Of a stretch of 64,000 bases of DNA, positions 26,575 through 35,554 are shown in pieces. This DNA is from Pseudocoprococcus catus (GTDB lineage Bacteria; Bacillota; Clostridia; Lachnospirales; Lachnospiraceae), in NCBI RefSeq assembly GCF_902381825.1, contig NZ_LR698973.1, positions 1,571,358-1,635,357 of the forward strand, given 5' to 3'. The notes under the pieces were generated by a model. That model made no database searches. It was not told the DNA's origin and worked only from the letters and a program-made list of their open reading frames with translations. Positions within the stretch are counted from its first letter, which is position 1; each line of letters begins with the position of its first letter. The position numbers and the translations under genes are program-made.

Positions 26575-29172
26575 TTGGAGAATAATAAGATAAATGAAGG
26601 CGCGCTGACCAAGCAGATCAAGACCCTTGTGATGCAGGAGCGTTATGAAGAAGCCATGAAGGTTCTGGATGAGATTGAAGTCAGCAAGATCCGCAATATC
26701 TCTATCCTTTGCCTGGTCGGTGAAGTTTATATGGGCCTGAAGCGTTATGATGAAGCAGAACAGATTCTTCTGCGTGTTTATGAGAAGAATCCGAATACAA
26801 GACGAATCCTTGATCTGCTGACAACGTTGTATATTGATAAAGGTGAGTATTCTGAGGCAGAATATTATTATAAAGAGTTCATTGGTGTGGCATCCAGAGA
26901 TCTGCATCGCTACATTCTGAGATACAGATTGGATAAGGGCAAAGGGGAACGTCTTTCTGTTTTGATCGATACCCTTGAGAAGTTAAAGGATTATGAATAC
27001 ATAGAGGAGTGGGCTTATGAACTGGCGACTTTATATGAGGCCAGCGGTGAGACGAAGAAATGCATTCATGAATGTGATGAGATCGTGCTGTGGTTTGGCC
27101 ATGGAGAATATGTGGACAAGGCCATTGCGCTGAAATGTAAATTGACAGGTGAGCCGCTGCCGGAGATTTCAACGGTTGAACAGCATCGCGTTGAGGAAGA
27201 ACAGCGTGCGGCCCATGAGAAGCAGCTGACAGAATCTATAGGTGCAGAGATGGGCATTGAGGGTTTTGCCGGTGCGGATTATGAGGGAAGCATTGATCTT
27301 GATCTTATTCAGCGGGCAATGGATGGGGCAGCGCCTGAAGCGGCAGATGAACCGATTGTCGAAACAGCTGTGACAGAGGACACACTTCGGGATGAAGTGA
27401 TTGTGGAAGAGCCGGTATTAGAAGAAAATGAAGAGCCGACATTAGAAGAAAATGAAGAGTCGGCGGGAAGCGCTGAAGGTGAAGAGACGCAGGATGCGGC
27501 AATGGCCGTTGATGCGGGAAATACAGACAGTGAAACGGTGAATGCAGATGGAAATACAGCAGATGATGACGGGCATGCGGAGTCTGCTGATGAAGACAGT
27601 GAAGCAGAACAGCCGGATGAAGACAGTGAAGCAGAACAACCGGATGAAGAAAATGAGAAGTCTCATATTGCCCATCTGTTCAGCTCATTGATGTTTGGCA
27701 AGAAAGAGAAAGAGAAGCATTTTGACTGGTCTACTCTGAAATTGGCCAAAGAAAAAGGGGAAAAGCCTGACGAGATCGAACTGGCTGCTGCAGCGATCAC
27801 TGCCGCCCAGAGCCAGGAGAGTCAGGCAGGCGAGAAGGATGAAGATATTTTCCTTCATGAGGAAATGCCTGTTGAGGAAATGTCAGAGAATACGGTGGCA
27901 GAGGATGCACCGGAGAAAGAAGTGCCGGAATCAGAAGAAGCCGAAGATGCAGCGATTTCTACAGAGGGACTCAGCGAGGAGGATGCAGATTTCTTCGGCA
28001 AACTGATGGGTGAAGATCTTGTTGCGGATTACACACGCAGCCAGGACAGTGAAGAGGAGATCATTGTGGATGATGATGGTGAGTCAGAGGATACGGTTAT
28101 TATCGATGATGATGATGATTCAGAGAATGAAGCACCAGAAGCTGCAGCTGCGGAAGATGAAATTATCATAGACGGTGATGACGAGAAGGATGAAGTCATT
28201 CCGGAGACAAAAGAGGATACACTGGATGATCTGTTTGGCATCGCCGGTGAAGTCCATGAAGATGAGCTGATAGATGATGATGACGAAGATGAAGTGATCT
28301 CGGAGGATGACTGCAGCAGTCAGAATGATTCGGCGGACGAAGAAGAGGATGAAGATGACGAGGAGGATGAGATCTCGGATGATATTCATGCCTCTGATAC
28401 AGTTCTGGATATTTTCGGCACGGTGACAGGTGTAGAGAGTATTAAGAGTCAGTTGGCGAAGACATTCACCAAGTTTGAAGATCCGGCACTTGACAATATG
28501 GACTTGCTGGCACCGTATGATATTAACTTTGTTGTAACCGGTTATGATATGAGTGTCAAGTCCCAGATTGCCATTGGTATTGCAAAGGCCTTAAATACAT
28601 ATGGCATCTGTGATAAGAACAAGCTTGTCCGTGCAACGGCACAGGATCTGAACGGCAGAGACTTCTCTATGATTTTTGCGAAACTGAAAGGCGGTTGCCT
28701 GATCATTGAGAGCGCAGATATGTTGGATGATAAGGCTGCGGGCATTATTGTTGATTTTGTTCAGCAGGACAATCAGGACGTAGCCATTGTTCTGGAAGGC
28801 GAAGAGGATAAGATCAAGGAATTATTCAGAAAATATCCGGTTCTTCACAGCAAGTTCCTGAATATCATTCATATTGGCAAGTACAATGAGAATGAACTTG
28901 TTCAGCTGGCAGAGGGATACGCCAAGAAGAAAGGCTATGAGATCTCAGGGCCGGGAGCAGCTTCGCTGAAGACATTGCTGCGTGAACGTATGCAGGATGG
29001 CTATTCGGTTGATTATGAAGATATCATGGCCATTATCGAGGAAGCGATTGCCAGCCTTGAAAAGCGCAACATGAAGAATCTTTTCATGACTGTTCTCGAC
29101 AATAAATACGAAGAAGCAGCCATGTTCATGCTTCAGCCGGAGGACTTTAAGAACATTAACATACCGGACTAA
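26575..29172 (+). CDS. TPR - acidic linker - degenerate AAA+ (CbbX/SpoVK-like) protein
   Basis: 865 residues from TTG at 26575, which is 9 bases after GAGGAG; the ATG at 26566 directly abuts that site and is unlikely. Residues ~5-190 are TPR-like helices (YEEAMKVLDEI, YDEAEQILLRVYEKNP, YSEAEYYYKEF). Residues ~215-615 are extremely acidic and low in complexity. The C-terminal ~250 residues follow a CbbX/SpoVK AAA+ domain: VLDIFGTVTGVESIKSQL, then GYDMSVKS at Walker A (second Gly replaced by Val, Lys-Ser kept), CLIIESADML at Walker B (Asp-Glu replaced by Glu-Ser), and a lid with YNENELVQLAEGYAKKKGY. Nucleotide binding is possible; hydrolysis is doubtful. Function unknown. Confidence 0.6.
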   Translation: MENNKINEGALTKQIKTLVMQERYEEAMKVLDEIEVSKIRNISILCLVGEVYMGLKRYDEAEQILLRVYEKNPNTRRILDLLTTLYIDKGEYSEAEYYYKEFIGVASRDLHRYILRYRLDKGKGERLSVLIDTLEKLKDYEYIEEWAYELATLYEASGETKKCIHECDEIVLWFGHGEYVDKAIALKCKLTGEPLPEISTVEQHRVEEEQRAAHEKQLTESIGAEMGIEGFAGADYEGSIDLDLIQRAMDGAAPEAADEPIVETAVTEDTLRDEVIVEEPVLEENEEPTLEENEESAGSAEGEETQDAAMAVDAGNTDSETVNADGNTADDDGHAESADEDSEAEQPDEDSEAEQPDEENEKSHIAHLFSSLMFGKKEKEKHFDWSTLKLAKEKGEKPDEIELAAAAITAAQSQESQAGEKDEDIFLHEEMPVEEMSENTVAEDAPEKEVPESEEAEDAAISTEGLSEEDADFFGKLMGEDLVADYTRSQDSEEEIIVDDDGESEDTVIIDDDDDSENEAPEAAAAEDEIIIDGDDEKDEVIPETKEDTLDDLFGIAGEVHEDELIDDDDEDEVISEDDCSSQNDSADEEEDEDDEEDEISDDIHASDTVLDIFGTVTGVESIKSQLAKTFTKFEDPALDNMDLLAPYDINFVVTGYDMSVKSQIAIGIAKALNTYGICDKNKLVRATAQDLNGRDFSMIFAKLKGGCLIIESADMLDDKAAGIIVDFVQQDNQDVAIVLEGEEDKIKELFRKYPVLHSKFLNIIHIGKYNENELVQLAEGYAKKKGYEISGPGAASLKTLLRERMQDGYSVDYEDIMAIIEEAIASLEKRNMKNLFMTVLDNKYEEAAMFMLQPEDFKNINIPD

Positions 29173-29213
29173 AGCAGATTTAGATATCTGTGGAATTTGC
29201 AGTCGAACCCAAT

Positions 29214-29261
29214 AGGCTGTCTGTACGAAGTTGCCATATCAGGTGTTTTCACAGACAGCCT
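29214..29261 (+). other. Hairpin downstream of the TPR/AAA+ gene
   Basis: AGGCTGTCTGT (29214-29224) pairs with ACAGACAGCCT (29251-29261) around a 26-base loop, without a T-run. It may stabilise or process the mRNA 3' end. Confidence 0.4.
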
Positions 29262-29353
29262 GTAAATGATACTCCTGCAGATAGTCTATAACCTGGTATA
29301 AAAGCTGCATTGTACTGGGGAAATTATACACAGAACAATCAGTAAATTATGAG

Positions 29354-29402
29354 AAAGGGATTTAAAATAAGTGCTTTGGCACTCGTTTTAAATCCCTTTT
29401 TG
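29354..29402 (+). terminator. Terminator in the 29.2-29.8 kb gap
   Basis: AAAGGGATTTAAAA... pairs with ...TTTTAAATCCCTTT through an interrupted stem capped by GTGC-TTTG-GCAC and ends in TTTTT. It closes the TPR/AAA+ transcript. The gap 29173-29848 also holds a palindrome and a promoter; no credible gene is seen. Confidence 0.75.
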
Positions 29403-29489
29403 GGAAACCCGGACTATTCGTCAATTTTTTGAAATACAGTTTTTATACCTAAAAAAAATTGGCCCGACAAAAAAATAACTGAGTTGTCA

Positions 29490-29507
29490 CAAATGTTCGA
29501 ACATTTG
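29490..29507. promoter_or_regulatory. 18-bp perfect palindrome upstream of etfBA
   Basis: CAAATGTTCGAACATTTG is its own reverse complement. It lies ~340 bases upstream of etfB in an AT-rich, gene-free stretch, so it is a candidate operator. It does not match the spaced GAAC-N4-GTTC LexA pattern. Confidence 0.4.
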
Positions 29508-29725
29508 ATTGCCGACAGGAAATAAAAATATTTCGCATGATAATTAATATAGGTAGAAACTATTGTATACTATGTGCAATTTTGACTGATTTTGAATTTA
29601 TTATGAAAAGTCAACTGTGCTTTTTTTACAAAAAAAATTCGACGAATTTCAATAAAATAGCGGAATTAATGAATTTTGGGAATAAAAAACTTACTTTTTG
29701 GGACGTTGAAAAGTTGGTCAAAATC

Positions 29726-29754
29726 TTGACAAAACATTCTAAAACGTGTAGGAT
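29726..29754 (+). promoter_or_regulatory. etfBA promoter
   Basis: Perfect TTGACA (29726-29731), 17-bp spacer, TAGGAT (29749-29754) with a TG just before it. Leaves a leader of about 90 bases. Confidence 0.5.
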
Positions 29755-29848
29755 GTATGTAGTGGCGTTTCTGAGAGATTCATTACATATTTAGTCTGGT
29801 ATGAATATGTGTGATTAAGAAGCTTACTGAAATAAGGAGGTATTTATT

Positions 29849-30652
29849 TTGAGAATCTTAGTATGTGTAAAACAGGTACCTGATACTGCAGAGATTAAGA
29901 TCGATCCAGTAACGAATACACTGATTCGTGCAGGTGTACCAAGTATTGTCAATCCATTTGATGCATGCGCACTTGAAGTTGCAGCAAGAATCAAAGACGC
30001 AGATCCAAGCACAGAGATTACATTATTATCCATGGGTCCAGATCAGGCAAAGGATGCATTAAGAGAGTGTCTCGCAGTTGGCGGCGACAAAGCATATCTT
30101 TGCAGCGACAGAAAATTCGGCGGTTCTGATACACTGGCTACAAGCTACATCTTAGCTTCAGCTATCCAGTCTATCGAAGAGAAAGAAGGCAAATTTGACC
30201 TCATCCTTGCTGGTAAACAGGCTATCGATGGTGATACAGGTCAGGTTGGTCCTGAAATTGCAGCACATATGGGTCTTGCACAGGTTACATATGCAGCAGA
30301 AGTTTCTGTAGAAGGCGATGATATCATCGTTAAGAGAGAAAGCGACAAAGGTTACGATATGATTTCTGTTCAGAAACCGGCAATCGTAACAGTTGTTAAG
30401 ACTGAATTTGATCCTAGATATCCATCTATCAAGAGCAAGATGGCAGCTATGAGAAAAGAGATCACTGTTATCACATCAGAAGATATTCCAGATATCGACC
30501 TGACTCGCTGCGGTCTTAAAGGATCCCCTACAAAGGTTAGAAAGACCTTTACACCAGTGAAGAATAAGAACTGTGTAATGGTTAATGAAGGCGAAGTTGA
30601 AGTATCAGCAGTTAAGCTTGTTGATCTGCTTGTAGACGCCAAAGTACTGTAA
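29849..30652 (+). CDS. etfB: Electron transfer flavoprotein subunit beta
   Basis: 267 residues; TTG start with a strong AAGGAGG site 8 bases upstream. It begins RILVCVKQVPDTAEIKIDP and contains LSMGPDQAKDALRECLAVG and LAGKQAIDGDTGQVGPEIA, all diagnostic of EtfB. With EtfA it forms a soluble flavoprotein that passes electrons between acyl-CoA-type dehydrogenases and other carriers, in anaerobes often by electron bifurcation. No dehydrogenase gene is adjacent; the nearest lies at 62.9 kb. Codon choice is more uniform than in neighbours, suggesting high expression. Confidence 0.95.
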   Translation: MRILVCVKQVPDTAEIKIDPVTNTLIRAGVPSIVNPFDACALEVAARIKDADPSTEITLLSMGPDQAKDALRECLAVGGDKAYLCSDRKFGGSDTLATSYILASAIQSIEEKEGKFDLILAGKQAIDGDTGQVGPEIAAHMGLAQVTYAAEVSVEGDDIIVKRESDKGYDMISVQKPAIVTVVKTEFDPRYPSIKSKMAAMRKEITVITSEDIPDIDLTRCGLKGSPTKVRKTFTPVKNKNCVMVNEGEVEVSAVKLVDLLVDAKVL

Positions 30653-30665
30653 GGAGGATATGGGC

Positions 30666-31670
30666 ATGAGTTTTGAAGAATATAAGAATCTTTGGGTATT
30701 TGTAGAGACAGAAGAGAATGAAGTAAAGCCAGTTGGCTACGAACTTCTTAATCCAGGCCGTGAACTTGCAGATAAGATGGGCGCTAAGCTTGTTGCAGTT
30801 GTTATCGGCGGTAAGGTTGAAGATATCGCTAAGAAAGCAATCGAATACGGTGCTGACGAAGCTATTCTCGTTGAAGGCGACGAATACTTTAACTATACAA
30901 CAGATGCATACAGCATCGCTATGAAGACACTTGTTGACAAGCATAAACCATCAGCAATCCTGATCGGTGCTACCAACAACGGCCGTGACCTTGGTCCTAA
31001 GATGGCTTGTGATCTGAATACAGGTCTTACAGCTGACTGTACAGGTCTTGACTATGATGCAGAAGCTGGCAACATGGTTTGGACACGTCCTGCATTTGGC
31101 GGTAACCTGATGGCTATGATCCTTTGCCCGGATAACAGACCACAGCTTGGTACAGTTCGTCCAGGTGTATTCAAGAAACCTGAACTTGTTGAAGGCAAAG
31201 AAGGCACAATCACACGTGAAGACATTCATGTAGCAGCTGATCAGATCAGAACAAAACTGATCGAAAGAATCGAAGAAGTTGCTGCAGCTGTTAACCTTGA
31301 GGAAGCTGAAATCATCGTATCCGGTGGTCGTGGTGTAGGTTCAGAAGAAGGCTTTGGCGTTATCCGTGAATTAGCAGACGTACTGGGTGCTACAGTTGGT
31401 GCTTCCCGTGCAGCTGTTGATGAAGGCTGGATTCCACGCGCACATCAGGTAGGTCAGACAGGTAAGACTGTAGGCCCTAAGCTGTACATTGCTTGTGGTA
31501 TCTCAGGTGCTATCCAGCATGCAGCTGGTATTTCCGGATCTGACTGCATCGTAGCAATCAACAAAGACCCAGATGCACCTATCTTTGATGTTGCTGATTA
31601 TGGTATCGTTGGTGACCTGTTCACTATCATCCCTATCATGATCGAGCAGATTAAGAAAGCAAACGCATAA
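30666..31670 (+). CDS. etfA: Electron transfer flavoprotein subunit alpha
   Basis: 334 residues. The ATG at 30666 is preferred over 30660 because the AAGGAGG site (30651-30657) is then 8 rather than 2 bases away. The C-terminal FAD-binding domain is intact: [62 protein letters not shown] and the DLFTIIP end. It pairs with EtfB encoded 13 bases upstream. Downstream lie two terminators and then the apbE flavin gene cluster, a suggestive but unproven link between soluble flavoprotein electrons and exported flavoproteins. Confidence 0.96.
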   Translation: MSFEEYKNLWVFVETEENEVKPVGYELLNPGRELADKMGAKLVAVVIGGKVEDIAKKAIEYGADEAILVEGDEYFNYTTDAYSIAMKTLVDKHKPSAILIGATNNGRDLGPKMACDLNTGLTADCTGLDYDAEAGNMVWTRPAFGGNLMAMILCPDNRPQLGTVRPGVFKKPELVEGKEGTITREDIHVAADQIRTKLIERIEEVAAAVNLEEAEIIVSGGRGVGSEEGFGVIRELADVLGATVGASRAAVDEGWIPRAHQVGQTGKTVGPKLYIACGISGAIQHAAGISGSDCIVAINKDPDAPIFDVADYGIVGDLFTIIPIMIEQIKKANA

Positions 31671-31694
31671 TTTCATACCAGATGTATTATGTTT

Positions 31695-31723
31695 GCCCTG
31701 CGGCTTTGGCCGCGGGGCTTTTT
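31695..31723 (+). terminator. etfBA terminator
   Basis: GCCCTGCGGC (31695-31704) pairs with GCCGCGGGGC (31709-31718) around TTTG, followed by a T-run. Confidence 0.8.
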
Positions 31724-31882
31724 GTATGTCGTGGGGGATTTTGAATATCGTCATGGTTGAGAGCTGGTAAAGAAAATAAATGAAAATGATTTACGTTACT
31801 GTTAATGATAAGTTGTTATCAACTAATTTAAAGTAACTGAGAAAATTTAATCGCTAAATCCTATTAAGAGAATTTATCATTT

Positions 31883-31907
31883 AAGCCGCATGTTTAGCGG
31901 CTTTTTT
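31883..31907 (+). terminator. Second terminator before the apbE cluster
   Basis: AAGCCGC (31883-31889), 7-base loop, GCGGCTT (31897-31903) and a T-run. With the first terminator it isolates the apbE cluster from etfBA. No gene is seen in the 311-base gap. Confidence 0.7.
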
Positions 31908-31909
31908 AA

Positions 31910-31938
31910 TTGACAGCTTTTTTTTTACACGATAAAAT
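31910..31938 (+). promoter_or_regulatory. apbE cluster promoter
   Basis: Perfect TTGACA (31910-31915), 17-bp spacer, TAAAAT (31933-31938), 43 bases before the apbE start. Confidence 0.7.
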
Positions 31939-31981
31939 ACTAATCGTTAGTAGAACCTAACTGAATGAAAGGATATTATGG

Positions 31982-33085
31982 ATGAAGAAAATAATAAGAA
32001 CTATTATGATATCTGTGGTAATTGCCATTTTGACAGCCTGTTCCGGGAGAAATGTTTCAATGGAAACAGCGGCTTCTTCTGAGGTGAGTTCTGAAAACGT
32101 TGTCACATCTTCGGAACTGACTTCAGAAAATGCTTCTGATGATACAGAGGCGGTCAGAGATGTTTTTGCCATGGATACTTATATGACAGTGAAGGCTTAT
32201 GGCCCTAACGGTGATGCGGCTGTTGAAGCAGCAGTAGATGAGATTACCCGATTGGATGCACTGTTGTCCACAGGAAAGGAAGACAGCGAGATTGGTCAGA
32301 TTAATGCAAATAACGGCGGACAGCTGTCAGAAGACGGCGCTCTTTTGATGGAGCGTTCTCTGGAACTTTATGAGAGTACAAATGGTGCTTTTGATGTGGC
32401 GATTTACCCGGTGATGAAGGCCTGGGGATTTACTGACGGTAATTATCAAGTGCCGGATACAGACATATTGAAGGCAACGCTGGAACTGGCTGATCCTTCT
32501 TTGATTGATTATGACAAGGAGACTTCAACCGTCAGCTTCAAAAAGGACGGTGTCCAGATTGATCTCGGTGGTATTGCAAAGGGCTATACATCATCCAGGA
32601 TTATGGACATTTACAGGGAAAAAGGTGTAACAAGCGGACTGGTCAACTTAGGCGGCAATGCGCAGGTATTTGGCACTAAGCCGGATGGCAGTCTGTGGCG
32701 TGTAGCGGTACAGAGTCCTGATTCAGAAGATGAGTATCTGGGGGTTCTTGAGGCAAAGGATAAGGCCATTATTACATCCGGCGGTTATGAGCGCTATTTT
32801 GAAAAAGATGGTATGACTTATCATCATATTATTGACCCGGCAACAGGATATCCTGCAGAAAACGGACTGGTTTCTGTAACCATTGTCAGTGCTGATGGTA
32901 CATTGGCAGACGGTCTTTCTACATCTTTGTTTGTTATGGGAAAGGACAAAGCCACTGATTACTGGAAAGCGCACAGTGATGAGTTTGATATGATTCTTTT
33001 GACGGATGATGAGAAGCTTTATGTTTCAGAAGGCATTAAGGATAGTTTTACATCCGATAGAGAAGTTGAAATCATAAAAAAATAG
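31982..33085 (+). CDS. apbE: FAD:protein FMN transferase, lipoprotein
   Basis: 367 residues. The N-terminus is a lipoprotein signal ending in LTAC-S, so it is anchored outside the membrane. ApbE family motifs are present: FAMDTYMTVKAYG, KAWGFTDG, IDLGGIAKGYTSSRIMD, LVNLGGNAQVFG, ITSGGYERYF, HHIIDPATGYPAENGLVSVTIV and ADGLSTSLFVMG. The enzyme transfers FMN from FAD onto Thr/Ser of S/T-G-A-T motifs in exported proteins. Such motifs occur in the next two genes and in the wall protein at 36.6 kb, which are the probable substrates. First gene of the cluster, with its own promoter. Confidence 0.94.
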   Translation: MKKIIRTIMISVVIAILTACSGRNVSMETAASSEVSSENVVTSSELTSENASDDTEAVRDVFAMDTYMTVKAYGPNGDAAVEAAVDEITRLDALLSTGKEDSEIGQINANNGGQLSEDGALLMERSLELYESTNGAFDVAIYPVMKAWGFTDGNYQVPDTDILKATLELADPSLIDYDKETSTVSFKKDGVQIDLGGIAKGYTSSRIMDIYREKGVTSGLVNLGGNAQVFGTKPDGSLWRVAVQSPDSEDEYLGVLEAKDKAIITSGGYERYFEKDGMTYHHIIDPATGYPAENGLVSVTIVSADGTLADGLSTSLFVMGKDKATDYWKAHSDEFDMILLTDDEKLYVSEGIKDSFTSDREVEIIKK

Positions 33086-33101
33086 AAGAGGATGACGGGA
33101 A

Positions 33102-35099
33102 ATGAAAGGATGGAAAAGATTTGGCAATTATATGCCAATGCTGGCAACAGTGGCGGTCGTGGGATGCGTCGCTATAGCATTGAAAGGTTATGCAGCGCCT
33201 GTCTATGAAGTGGAGCAGCCGGAAACCTTTCAGAGTGCCGAGGCTGATGCAAAAGAGAAAAAGCAGGAAACAGAAGAAACTGAGCAGGCCAAGAAGGGAA
33301 ACTTCGATTTGACAGATGGCTTTTATAAAGGCAGTGGTACCGGCTTTGCAGGGACTGTCTCTGTCTCTGTGGAAATTAAGGATAAAAGTATTGTGGCAAT
33401 CAATATTCTCAGTACCCAGGATGATGAGGCTTTCTTTAACAGGGCCAAGGGTGTCATTGACAAAATTATTGCCGGACAGACACTGGATGTGGATGTGGTG
33501 TCGGGAGCGACCTACAGCTCCAACGGTATTATCAGTGCTGTAAAGAATGCCCTGACCGGAGAGCAGGATACAAGCACACCGGCTACAACGGCAAGCAGCA
33601 GTAACCAGAGTTCGCCATCTATTGAAACGGTGGATGATTCCAATCAGACATGGAAAGATGGCACGTATTATGGCAGTGGTACAGGATTCAACGGCGAAGT
33701 GCAGGTACAGGTTGTTATTGCGGATGGAAAAATCACTGATATTAACGTCGTCAGCCACAATGATGATAGCAGTTTTATGAGTCAGGCTCAGGGATTGATT
33801 CCAAATATCATCAGTTCTCAGAGTACCAATGTGGATGCGGTTTCAGGTGCTACTTACAGCTCCAGGGGTATTATTAATGCGGTGCGGGCGGCACTGAAGC
33901 AGGCAGCAGTTAATGGCTCTTCAAATGATGCCGATGACAGTAATGATGACAATAACAATAATGATAATAACAACAGCAACAATAATTCGACAATTGTCGA
34001 AGGAAAAATACCTTACGAAGAGGGTATCTATTATGGCACAGGTGAAGGATATGCCGGAGATATTCAGCTGGCAGTTGTGATCCAGGATAAGACCATCAAA
34101 GCCATACTGGTGACAGAATGTGAAGATGATGCTGCTTTCTTTAACAGAGCCAAGAGTATCATTAACGAAGTCCTGAAAAACCAGTCAACAGATTTGTCAG
34201 GTATAGACACTGTGTCTGGAGCAACCTACAGCTCCAACGGTATTGTTGAAGCCCTGAGGGAAGCTTTCAAAGCAGCTGAAAACGGTAACAGCGGTAAACC
34301 GACAGAATCGGAAACGGAGACAGAAACTGAAACTGAGACGGAAAGTGAAACAGAGACAGACAATAAGGACAGCATTTATATTGATGGCGCCTATACCGTC
34401 TCTGTTGTGTGTGAACCGGATGAAGATCAGGATTTTGAAGCTTACAATCTGTCCATGACCGTTCATATCAAAGATGACAAAATTACAGCAGTCACAGACA
34501 TTGTCGGTGATGGTGGTTCATCCAATGACAGCTACATTAAACGCGCAGCAGAGGGTACTTCCAAATTGCCGGGTGTGGTGACACAGATTACTAAAAAAGG
34601 CAGTCCTGAGGAAATCGATACAGTGACAAGAGCCACCTGCTCATCTAATGCAATTATCGAAGGCTGCCAGAAGGCATTAGAGGCTGCAAAGCGGACACCG
34701 GAAGAAACAGATGAGACAGAACCGGGAGAAACTGAGACAGAGAAACCGGCAAATAGAACCTATGCAGATGGCGCTTATACAGTATCTGTCATCTGTGAGC
34801 CGGATGCAGATGGACATTTCGATGCTTACGATTTGACCATGACGGTGCGAATTGAAAATGATAAGATTACAGATATTTCTGATATCAGTGGCAACGGTGA
34901 CAGCAGTAACGACCGTTATATTACGAGAGCGGCCCAGGGTACTTCAAAATCTGTGGGGGTTGTGACACAGATTACAGAAAAAGGCATGCCGGAAGGCATT
35001 GATACAGTTGCAAGAGCCACCTGTTCTTCCAATGCGATTATCGAAGGCTGCCAGAAAGCACTGGATGAAGCAAAAAAACTGGCAGAGGAAGGTAAATAG
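33102..35099 (+). CDS. Exported protein with five FMN-binding domains
   Basis: 665 residues. An N-terminal membrane anchor (MPMLATVAVVGCVAIALKGY) leads to five FMN_bind-type domains at about 72-150, 186-268, 305-390, 425-530 and 553-650. Domains 1-3 carry the full flavinylation motif VSGATYSS. Domains 4 and 5, closely related to each other, instead read VTRATCSSN and VARATCSSN, with Gly replaced by Arg and the aromatic by Cys. Linkers are Asp/Asn- or Thr/Glu-rich. It starts 17 bases after apbE and ends 3 bases before the next FMN protein. Likely a multi-flavin wire carrying electrons outward. Whether domains 4-5 bind flavin is unclear. Confidence 0.8.
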   Translation: MKGWKRFGNYMPMLATVAVVGCVAIALKGYAAPVYEVEQPETFQSAEADAKEKKQETEETEQAKKGNFDLTDGFYKGSGTGFAGTVSVSVEIKDKSIVAINILSTQDDEAFFNRAKGVIDKIIAGQTLDVDVVSGATYSSNGIISAVKNALTGEQDTSTPATTASSSNQSSPSIETVDDSNQTWKDGTYYGSGTGFNGEVQVQVVIADGKITDINVVSHNDDSSFMSQAQGLIPNIISSQSTNVDAVSGATYSSRGIINAVRAALKQAAVNGSSNDADDSNDDNNNNDNNNSNNNSTIVEGKIPYEEGIYYGTGEGYAGDIQLAVVIQDKTIKAILVTECEDDAAFFNRAKSIINEVLKNQSTDLSGIDTVSGATYSSNGIVEALREAFKAAENGNSGKPTESETETETETETESETETDNKDSIYIDGAYTVSVVCEPDEDQDFEAYNLSMTVHIKDDKITAVTDIVGDGGSSNDSYIKRAAEGTSKLPGVVTQITKKGSPEEIDTVTRATCSSNAIIEGCQKALEAAKRTPEETDETEPGETETEKPANRTYADGAYTVSVICEPDADGHFDAYDLTMTVRIENDKITDISDISGNGDSSNDRYITRAAQGTSKSVGVVTQITEKGMPEGIDTVARATCSSNAIIEGCQKALDEAKKLAEEGK

Positions 35100-35101
35100 A
35101 G

Positions 35102-35554
35102 ATGAAGACATTTTGGGTTCGAGCGGTGAATCTGGTGCTCATCATTGCATTGTTAATTGGCTATAACACTGTATTGACACTGCGGGATAAGGATGATCAG
35201 ATTGCGAAATTGACAGCAGACCTGGAAAGTGCCAATTTATATAAGCAGTCTGTCATGCAGTCCCAGGAGGATGCGGCAGGCAGCAGTTATGAAGATGGCA
35301 TCTGGAAAGGCGAGGCACAGGGATTTGGCGGAACCATTCAGGTGGAAGTCACCGTTGAGGGCGGTTCCATTACAGATATCAGTATTGTATCAGCAGAAAA
35401 GGAGGATGGCGCTTATCTTTCCATGGCGGAGGATATTATCCCGACAATTATTGATGCACAGAGCGCAGATGTAGATACGATCAGCGGAGCAACATTCAGT
35501 TCCACTGGGATTAAAAATGCAGTTGCGCAGGCATTGGAAGAGGCGGCAAAATAA
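35102..35554 (+). CDS. Membrane-anchored single FMN-binding domain protein
   Basis: 150 residues: one N-terminal TM segment (VNLVLIIALLIGYNTVL), a short coiled stretch, and one FMN_bind domain ending ISGATFSSTGIKNAVAQAL, the ApbE target motif. It resembles the flavin-carrying part of RnfG/NqrC-type subunits, but no other Rnf or Nqr genes are present. It lies 3 bases after the five-domain protein and its stop is immediately followed by the ATG of the Fe-S membrane protein. Probably the first flavin acceptor outside the membrane, taking electrons from that protein. Confidence 0.85.
   Translation: MKTFWVRAVNLVLIIALLIGYNTVLTLRDKDDQIAKLTADLESANLYKQSVMQSQEDAAGSSYEDGIWKGEAQGFGGTIQVEVTVEGGSITDISIVSAEKEDGAYLSMAEDIIPTIIDAQSADVDTISGATFSSTGIKNAVAQALEEAAK

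Noticed and set aside
29490..29520. Possible LexA/SOS box around GTTCGAACATTTG
   Set aside because: The pattern GAAC-N4-GTTC is not formed; the palindrome is the joined GTTCGAAC type instead.
29537..29794. 85-codon frame in the etf upstream gap
   Set aside because: AT-driven composition, no ribosome site, and it contains the predicted etfBA promoter near its 3' end.
33940..33995. Asn/Asp codon microsatellite in the five-FMN-domain gene
   Set aside because: It is an in-frame hydrophilic linker between domains, as in many exported proteins, not a regulatory or mobile repeat.
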